Positions 54,171-62,087 of a stretch of 64,000 nucleotides of DNA are shown here, one piece after another. Position 1 is the stretch's first letter, and every line of letters begins with the position of its first letter. The stretch comes from Chlorops oryzae (Eukaryota; Arthropoda; Insecta; Diptera; Chloropidae), in the NCBI GenBank assembly GCA_020466095.1, contig CM035806.1, positions 91,591,639 through 91,655,638 of the forward strand, written 5' to 3'. A program made the position numbers and the translations under genes. A model generated the notes under the pieces. That model saw only the letters and a list, made by a program, of their open reading frames with translations, was not told where the DNA came from and searched no databases.

Positions 54171-56354
54171 AAAATTTTTATCTAGAATTTGATCAAACTT
54201 TGCGCAAAGGCTTTTGATTAAGGAGCCAAGAGTATTTTGCAAGTTTCATCAAAATCGGAGACAGTCATAAAATCGAGCTTGACACTCGTGCTCCCTCCTC
54301 ATCCCATAGTACTTAGAATGAAATTTTTCGTGTCAAAATTTTTATCTCAGAATTTGATCAAACTTTGCGCAAAGGCTTTTGATTAAGGAGCCAAGAATAT
54401 TCTGCAAGTTTCATTAAAATCGGAGACGGTCATAAAATCGAGCTTGACACTCGTGCTCCCTCTTCATCCCATGGTACTTAGAATGAAATTTTTGGTTCAA
54501 AATTTTTATCTCAGAATTTGATCAAACTTTGCGCAAAGGCTTTTGATTAAGGAGCCAAGAGTATTTTGCAAGTTTAATCAAAATCGGAGACAGTCATAAA
54601 ATCGAGCTTGACACTCGTGCTCCCTCCTCATCCCATAGTACTTAGAATGAAATTTTCGTGTCAAAATTTTTATCTCAGAATTTGATCAAACTTTGCGCAA
54701 AGGCTTTTGATTAAGGAGCCAAGAATATTCTGCAAGTTTCATTAAAATCGGAGACGGTCATAAAATCGAGCTTGACACTCGTGCTCCCTCTTCATCCCAT
54801 GGTACTTAGAATGAAATTTTTGGTTCAAAATTTTTATCTCAGAATTTGATCAAACTTTGCGCAAAGGCTTTTGATTAAGGAGCCAAGAGTATTTTGCAAG
54901 TTTCATCAAAATCGGAGACGGTCATAAAATCGAGCTTAAGACTCGTGCTCCCTCCACATCCCTTAGCACTTAGAATCAAATTTTCGTGTCAAAATTTTTA
55001 TCTCAGAATTTGATCAAACTTTGCGCAAAGGCTTTTGATTAAGGAGCTACGAATATTCTGTAAGTTTTATCAAAATCGGAGACGGTCATAAAATCGAGCT
55101 TGACACTCGTGCTTCCTTCTCATCCCATAGTACTTAGAATGAAATTTTCGTGTCAAAATTTTTATCTCAGATTTTGAACAAACTTTTCGCAAAGGCTTTT
55201 GATTAAGGAGCTACGAATATTCTGCAAGTTTCATCAAAATCGGAGACAGTCATAAAATCGAGCTTGACACTCGTGCTCCCTCCTCATCCCGTAGTACTTA
55301 GAATGAGATTTTCGTGTCAAAATTTTTATCTCAGAATTTGATCAAACTTTGCGCAAAGGCTTTTGATTAAGAAGCCAAGAATATTCTGCAAGTTTCATCA
55401 AAATCGCAGACGGTCATAAAATCGAGCTTGACACTCGTGCTCCCTCCTCATCCCATTGTACTTAGAATGAAATTTTCGTGTCAAAATTTTTTTCTTAGAA
55501 TTTGATCAAACTTTGCGCAAAGGCTTTTGATTAAGGAGCCAAGAATATTCTGCAAGTTTCATTAAAATCGGAGACCGTTATAAAATCGAGCTTGACACTC
55601 GTGCTTCCTTCTCATCCCATAGTACTTAGAATGAAATTTTCGTGTCAAAATTTTTATCTTAGAATTTGATCAAACCTTGCGCAAAGGCTTTTGATTAAGG
55701 AGCCAAGAATATTCTGCAAGTTTCATCAAAATCGCAGACGGTCATAGAATCGAGCTTGACACTCGTGCTCCCTCCTCATCCCATTGTACTTAGAATGAAA
55801 TTTTCGTGTCAAAATTTTTATCTTAGAATTTGATCAAACTTTGCGCAAAGGCTTTTGATTAAGAAGCCAAGAATATTCTGCAAGTTTCATCAAAATCGCA
55901 GACGGTCATAGAATCGAGCTTGACACTCGTGCTCCCTCCTCATCCCATTGTTCTTAGAATGAAATTTTCGTGTCAAAATTTTTATCTTAGAATTTGATCA
56001 AACTTTGCGCAAAGGCTTTTGATTAAGGAGCCAAGAATATGCTGCAAGTTTCATCAAAATCGGAGACCGTTATAAAATCGAGCTTGACACTCGTGCTTCC
56101 TTCTCATCCCATAGTACTTAGAATGAAATTTTCGTGTCAAAATTTTTATCTCAGATTTTGATCAAAATTTGCGCAAAGGCTTTTGATTAAGGAGCTACGA
56201 ATATTCTGCAAGTTTCATCAAAATCGGAGACAGTCATAAAATCGAGCTTGATACTCGTGCTCCCTCCTCATCCCGTAGTACTTAGAATGAGATTTTCGTG
56301 TCAAAATTTTTATCTCAGAATTTGATCAAACTTTGCGCAAAGGCTTTTGATTAA
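54171..56354. repeat. ~163-bp satellite array, block 2 (about 13 units)
   Basis: The array resumes with regular units of mixed variants (TTGGTTCAAAATT, GAGCCAAGAGTATT, TTAGCACTTAG). It is cut at the TTAA of GATTAA by the piggyBac-type insertion. Confidence 0.93.
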
Positions 56355-57195
56355 CCCTTCTGCACTCTTTGGGTCAAAATGACCCAGTTTCAAATTAAAT
56401 TTCGTTGAATGACCGACTTCAACTTTCTGTATTGATGTGATGTTTTATTTTATCCATAAAAATATCAAATAGATGGGATATCTTTAAAAAAAAATTAAAT
56501 AAATTTACTTTTGTTTTACAGAGAAGCATATATAGGTTTTTCAAACACATGAAGCGTTTGTGGGTCATTTTGACCCCATTGACATTTTAGCTGGCCGACA
56601 GAATGATAAATTCCTATATTATATGGACTGAAATTAACCCTTCTTGGAACAGCAACTAAATGTTCAGACGCCGATTGTATCTCGCGGATCTAGGAAATCA
56701 GTTGATAAGACCACATATTTTGCGACGGCAAAGACTACTTTACGGAAAATCTGCCAAGAATGTTGTATAAGCAATTTAAAACACAAGACAAAGGTCAGAA
56801 CGTGCCCTTGAAATGGCATCAGGTTCGGAATCTCCTTCCACAAGTAAGAATGCCATCCGTGTGTCTTTCATCGAGCCTTCAGGAAAAAGACAGCGCTGTT
56901 TCTTTTGTCCCCATGATAAAAATTCAAATAAATATTCAACTATTTGCGAAAAATGCCGAAAATATGTTTGCAAGGAACATAGTACTACGGCTATTGTCTG
57001 CCTAGATTGTGGAAATAAGTCTTAAAATAACTCAATGTAATATTTATCTTTATAAATATGAAACAAAAAACCTTAAATTTATAAAAAAAAACGAAATAAA
57101 ATTTATTTAAAAAAAAAAAAAAATATTTTTATTATCTTGGGTCATTTTGACCCAAAAGACAAAAAGTGTTACTTTTTTGAAAGAATGCAGAAGGG
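56355..57195 (+). mobile_element. piggyBac-type deletion derivative in the satellite (841 bp)
   Basis: TTAA occurs at 56351-56354 and 57196-57199, and the satellite phrase TTGATTAAGAAGCC continues perfectly across the two sides. Terminal inverted repeats read CCCTTCTGCA at both ends. Subterminally both sides carry the palindrome GGGTCAAAATGACCC (left ~56381-56385 region; right near 57139), also seen once internally as GGGTCATTTTGACCCC near 56562. CCC termini and TTAA duplication define piggyBac-like elements. Most of the transposase is missing. Confidence 0.88.
56813..57025 (+). pseudogene. piggyBac transposase C-terminal cysteine-rich domain only
   Basis: The 70-residue frame has the pattern CFFC...CEKC...CKEH...CLDC, the cross-brace zinc-binding domain found at the C-terminus of piggyBac transposases, preceded by a Ser-rich linker. 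The DDD catalytic domain is absent. An ATG starts the frame (MASGSESPSTS) and stop codons end it, so a short protein is possible, but the simplest reading is a remnant of the last exon. In full-length relatives this domain contacts the element ends. AATAAA occurs at about 57094. Confidence 0.75.
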
Positions 57196-58810
57196 TTAAG
57201 AAGCCAAGAATATTCTGCAAGTTTCATCAAAATCACAGACGGTCATAAAATCGAGCTTGACACTCGTGCTCCCTCCTCATCCTATTGTACTTAGAATGAA
57301 ATATTCGTGTCAAAATTTTTATCTTAGAATTTGATCAAACTTTGCGCAAAGGCTTTTGATTAAGGAGCCAAGAATATTCTGCAAGTTTCATCAAAATCGG
57401 AGACCGTTATAAAATCGAGCTTGACACTCGTGCTCCCTCCTCATCCCATTGTACTTAGAATGAAATTTTCGTGTCAAAATTTTTATAGTAGAATTTGATC
57501 AAACTTTGCGCAAAGGCTTTTGATTAAGGAGCCAAGAATATTCTGCAAGTTTCATTAAAATCGGAGACCGTTATAAAATCGAGCTTGACACTCGTGCTTC
57601 CTTCTCATCCCATAGTACTTTGAATGAAATTTTCGTGTCAAAATTTTTATCTTAGAATTTGATCAAACCTTGCGCAAAGGCTTTTGATTAAGGAGCCAAG
57701 AATATTCTGCAAGTTTCATCAAAATCGCAGACGGTCATAGAATCGAGCTTGACACTCGTGCTCCCTCCTCATCCCATTGTACTTAGAATGAAATTTTCGT
57801 GTCAAAATTTTTATCTTAGAATTTGATCAAACTTTGCGCAAAGGCTTTTGATTAAGAAGCCAAGAATATTCTGCAAGTTTCATCAAAATCGCAGACGGTC
57901 ATAAAATCGAGCTTGACACTCGTGCTCCCTCCTCATCCCATTGTACTTAGAATGAAATTTTCGTGTCAAAATTTTTATCTTAGAATTTGATCAAACTTTG
58001 CGCAAAGGCTTTTGATTAAGGAGCCAAGAATATGCTGCAAGTTTCATCAAAATCGGAGACGGTCATAAAATCGAGCTTGACACTCGTGCTCCCTCCTCAT
58101 CCCGTAGTACTTAGAATGAGATTTTCGTGTCAAAATTTTTATCTCAGAAGTTGATCAAACTTTGCGCAAAGGCTTTTGATTAAGAAGCCAAGAATATTCT
58201 GCAAGTTTTTCATCAAAATCGCAGACGGTCATAAAATCGAGCTTAAGACTCGTGCTCCCTCCACATCCCTTAGCACTTAGAATCAAATTTTCGTGTCAAA
58301 ATTTTTATCTCAGGATTTGATCAAACTTTGCGCAAAGGCTTTTGATTAAGGAGCCAAGAGTATTTTGCAAGTTTCATCAAAATCGGAGACAGTCATAAAA
58401 TCGAGCTTGACACTCGTGCTCCCTCCTCATCCCATAGTACTTAGAATGAAATTTTCGTGTCAAAATTTTTATCTCAGAATTTGATCAAACTTTGCGCAAA
58501 GGCTTTTGATTAAGGAGCCAAGAATATTCTGCAAGTTTCATTAAAATCGGAGACGGTCATAAAATCGAGCTTAAGACTCGTGCTCCCTCCACATCCCTTA
58601 GCACTTAGAATCAAATTTTCGTGTCAAAATTTTTATCTCAGAATTTGATCAAACTTTGCGCAAAGGCTTTTGATTAAGGAGCCAAGAGTATTGTGCAAGT
58701 TTCATCAAAATCGGAGACGGTCATAAAATCGAGCTTAAGACTCGTGCTCCCTCCACATCACTTAGCACTTAGAATCAAATTTTCGTGTCAAAATTTTTAT
58801 TTTAGAATTT
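57196..58810. repeat. ~163-bp satellite array, block 3 (about 10 units)
   Basis: Regular units continue from the right TTAA to 58810, where the array is cut in AGAATTT by the LTR of the next element. Late units are of the TTAGCACTTAGAATC class. Confidence 0.94.
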
Positions 58811-59573
58811 TGTTGTGAGTCTCTTCCAAACTCACATGTGGTCACCTTAAACCGAGAGCAAAAGGCAGTGACCTGCATTTATGAATTTCTACTTCAAGGT
58901 GATTCCATGCTACTCAAAAGCACTGTCCAGCGTAAATTGCTGACAAATGCAAACATGCAGTTCGGCCGCTGGTAACAACAACAACACCGGCACAGTATAA
59001 GCACGATTGACAAACATCAGCACTACAACAGCAAATGCACAATTGCAATTCGATCGCTGGCAACAACAAAAACAACTCCACTAAGTGAACGGAAGTAAAG
59101 GCAACAACAACAGTATGGCAATGTTGGTACAATTGCAGGTGAAGGTCGCGGTCAAGATTATGCAATATGTTCTGGAAGAATCGACGACGATCGCGGATCA
59201 TGGGAATATTCAATATTGTAAGATCAGCAATATTGATCTATAAAAACGGAGCTTCGACGACTGGAAGCTCAGACTCAGTTTGAGACTCGACTTCGACTTC
59301 TTCTGCGAGCGTACTCACCCACGGGCCACGACGTCAGAAGCATAGGGCAGTTTCAAGTTAGGATAAGTAATTCTGTTTAGACCTAAGGATTCAAACCTTA
59401 AATAAAAGGATTAAACCTTACATAAAATCTTTTATTTAAAAGGAAATATAGGAACTATTATACGCTCGACACTGTCTGAGCGCTTGGTTTCCTATATCTC
59501 AGCATTGGAATAAAGGAACGTTTATACGCTCGACCCCGTCTGAGCGCTTCACTTCCTTAGATCCCAACGTTAT
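58811..59573 (+). repeat. 5' LTR of the Ty3/gypsy element (~760 bp)
   Basis: It starts TGTTGTGAGT at the satellite edge, with TGTGAGT/ACTCACA arms forming a small hairpin (58814-58836). It ends just before TGGCGCAG. TATAAAAA (59239-59246) and an initiator-like TCAGTT (59275-59280) lie at sensible spacing for U3/R; AATAAA is at 59401. Two 64-bp tandem units (TTATACGCTCGAC...CTGAGCGCTT) start at 59458 and 59522. Exact ends cannot be checked without the 3' LTR. Confidence 0.75.
59239..59280 (+). promoter_or_regulatory. LTR core promoter: TATA box and initiator
   Basis: TATAAAAA at 59239-59246 is followed 38 bp from its first base by the A of TCAGTT (59275-59280), matching the insect initiator consensus TCAKTY. 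It probably marks the start of R. Confidence 0.55.
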
Positions 59574-59574
59574 T

Positions 59575-59592
59575 TGGCGCAGCCGGTATTCG
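59575..59592 (+). promoter_or_regulatory. Primer-binding site
   Basis: TGGCGCAGCCGGTATTCG starts with TGG (complement of the CCA of a tRNA) right after the presumed LTR end. TGGCGCAG is the start used by the 297/17.6 group of Drosophila elements, whose primer is a serine tRNA; the exact tRNA here was not verified. Confidence 0.65.
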
Positions 59593-59686
59593 ACTGACTT
59601 TCAGTTGGATGAGAACTCAGTTTTCCTCAAAGCTTTGAACAAAATTATATTGATCGCTATGCAGCTTGGCGCATTTTGCTAAGTTT

Positions 59687-59942
59687 GAATTGTGTCAATT
59701 TGAATTAGCGACTAGTTGCTACCACAGGGCAAAAAAGCTTATTATGCTGCATGCGAGATTGTAATTTTTGAGCAAAGATTGTATTGTCAAGGATATCTTG
59801 CCAATATATCTGGGCAAAAAAAGCTTAGAAGAAATATTGAAACATAATTTAATATTCAAAGTGTACATACATGAACGGCTATAAACGAATTTCGCCTGTG
59901 ATTGGAATTGTGTCAATTTTAATTAGCGACTAGTTGCTACCA
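59687..59942 (+). repeat. 38-bp direct repeat in the leader
   Basis: 59687-59724 and 59905-59942 share GAATTGTGTCAATTT and AATTAGCGACTAGTTGCTAC with one or two differences. It lies in the untranslated leader between primer site and gag; the rest of the leader shows no gene. Confidence 0.8.
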
Positions 59943-60248
59943 AAAACAGCCGATCAATTCATTAGCACGATTGTATGGTAAAACACAGGTCAATATTTTT
60001 TAACGCAAGTATATATTTTTTTTTTTGAATCCTGGCGTCTGGGCAGAATTATTGAAATAATATTTGTTTTACAAGAATCGACGGTAGCAGTTACCAAGCA
60101 CAAGAAAATTAAACCAACGATTTCACCAAGCAATGTGGCGCAGAATAACTAAAATTAAAATGGTAAGTACAACAGAAAATTATTTACTATAACCACATTG
60201 AGTCCCTGCTTATTATTTTTGATTTTACGGTAAATATAATTAAACCTT

Positions 60249-62087
60249 ATGGCCAAAGAACTAGATGCGTTAAAAGACAAACTAAAGTTATTCGAAACTG
60301 ATTCCGAAGAAGTTCTTAGAGAAGCAAGGGAGTTAGCACGAGAATCAATTTTGAGCAAGGAAATTTCGAAATTAGTAAAGGATCAAGCAGTGCTGGGTCA
60401 ATTTTCAAAATTAGGGGAAGCTACGTTTTTAATTAATCAAATCAAAAACTCAGTAAGTGTTGCGGAACAGGCCACAGAGAACAAAATTCAGATACTAGAA
60501 GAGTCAACACAGGGTTTAACAAGAGAGTGCAAAAAATTAAGAGCACAGATTGACGTACAGAATAATTTGATTGACGAATCTGAAAGGGATAACCAAGAAC
60601 TAAGAGAATCACTAAGTAAGGCCGTCGGTAATAAGTTAGCAGAAACAGTAGAAAAAGACAAAGCACGCTTAAAGGAAAGCGAGGAGGAAGTAAGATATTT
60701 GAAACAGGAAGTTAAACAGCTTAAGACAGCATTAAAAAACGTTTGTAACACCGCAGCCTCTCCTAACCCAAGCCAAGCGCGAAAACTTAGGACAACTAGC
60801 TCAAACACAGATAATCTCGCTCTCCCCACAGTCCAAAACGTAGTTCCACTAAACGAAAATTCCTTAACACCCACAACTACTGCTCAGCATATTATTCCTA
60901 CAATCAAGACAACTAGCCCCAGCACCGATAATCTAACTACCCCAACATCCTCCCCATCCCATCATACAATACGTATAAATATGGCCACCAATATGCAGGT
61001 AGACGAATTGATGGGAAAAGTAAATAACCTCGTTCCATATTTTTCAGGCACTAACAATGCCGATTTATATCTAGAAGTTGATAGATTTGTTAATGGAATT
61101 GGATTATTGAAAAGCGTAGTAGGGAACAGCAATATAAGCGACATACTTGGTTGCATAAAAAACAGACTAGCAGGCAAAGCTTACGAAATTGTCTCAAAGA
61201 GAATAATAAACAATCTGGATGAGTTAAATGACGTCATAAAATCAGAATTTTTGAAAAAACGAAGCTTAGAAACAATCAGATATAAAATTGCATCCGCAAA
61301 GCAGCAGAGTACTGAAAAGGTTTCGGAGTTTGGTAGGAAGATAGAATCTTTATTGCGTGAAGCCGAAGAGCTTATTAGGGAATCGTGGAACCGTACTGAA
61401 GCAGTAGCATTGCTACACGACTACCAGAAATTAGGGAAAAATAAATTTATTTTTGGTATTCAGGACCCCTTTTTACGAAACAGACTCGAGGGCGCAGAAC
61501 ATGAATCACTATTTACTCTTATAAAATTAGCGCAGACGACGGAAGAGAGACATGAGGAAAATAGTAAAATTGGATATTCTGATCATTTCATAAATAAACA
61601 AACCCCAGTAGCCATACATCAAGCTCGGTGTTCATTTTGTAACGTAGAAGGCCATACTTGGGATGTTTGCGTGCAAAGAAAAAATACGCCCTATTGCGGT
61701 AGTTGTGCTCAATATGGGCACACCACAAATGCGCAATGTAACGTAAAGAATACCCCCATGCATAAAAATATACAAAATTGCGGTTTTTGCGGAAAAACGG
61801 GACACTCCGAAAAAAATTGCTATGCGAAAATTAAAAATTTGTTTTGTAACGTCTGTCAGTTAAAGGGTCACGAAACAAATCCGTACTGCAGGCAGGGGCA
61901 CAAAAACAAACAAGCTAATCAGAACAATTCACAAACGAGAAATAGCGATCGCAATACTAATAACAATCGAAGCGCCCCAACAATGAATAAAACCATTCAA
62001 TGTTTTAAATGCTCGCAACCGGGTCATATTGCAAGAAATTGTCCGAATAATCAGGGAAACCCCTCGCGGCCCGGTCTCGGCCATTAG
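60249..62087 (+). CDS. Gag of the Ty3/gypsy element, five CCHC knuckles
   Basis: 612 residues, uninterrupted. Residues 1-170 are strongly helical with heptad character (coiled coil), 171-240 a Thr/Pro/Asn-rich linker, and ~255-440 a retrotransposon capsid-like domain (LVPYFSGT through QTTEERH). Five zinc knuckles start at about 461 (CSFC), 483 (CGSC), 511 (CGFC), 533 (CNVC) and 585 (CFKC); two have Cys-His spacing one residue longer than the CX2CX4HX4C norm at the last step. Five knuckles is unusual, since most gypsy Gags have none to two. The stop at 62085-62087 falls inside the frameshift hairpin. The protein would package element RNA and form the particle. Confidence 0.9.
   Translation: MAKELDALKDKLKLFETDSEEVLREARELARESILSKEISKLVKDQAVLGQFSKLGEATFLINQIKNSVSVAEQATENKIQILEESTQGLTRECKKLRAQIDVQNNLIDESERDNQELRESLSKAVGNKLAETVEKDKARLKESEEEVRYLKQEVKQLKTALKNVCNTAASPNPSQARKLRTTSSNTDNLALPTVQNVVPLNENSLTPTTTAQHIIPTIKTTSPSTDNLTTPTSSPSHHTIRINMATNMQVDELMGKVNNLVPYFSGTNNADLYLEVDRFVNGIGLLKSVVGNSNISDILGCIKNRLAGKAYEIVSKRIINNLDELNDVIKSEFLKKRSLETIRYKIASAKQQSTEKVSEFGRKIESLLREAEELIRESWNRTEAVALLHDYQKLGKNKFIFGIQDPFLRNRLEGAEHESLFTLIKLAQTTEERHEENSKIGYSDHFINKQTPVAIHQARCSFCNVEGHTWDVCVQRKNTPYCGSCAQYGHTTNAQCNVKNTPMHKNIQNCGFCGKTGHSEKNCYAKIKNLFCNVCQLKGHETNPYCRQGHKNKQANQNNSQTRNSDRNTNNNRSAPTMNKTIQCFKCSQPGHIARNCPNNQGNPSRPGLGH

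Noticed and set aside
42352..58810. CRISPR-like regular repeats
   Set aside because: Units are contiguous ~163-bp satellite monomers without unique spacers, in an insect genome.
58914..59213. 99-codon - strand frame in the LTR
   Set aside because: Arises from CAA-rich LTR sequence; no match to any domain and antisense to the element.
60488..60874. 128-codon - strand frame over gag
   Set aside because: Antisense shadow of the coiled-coil part of Gag.
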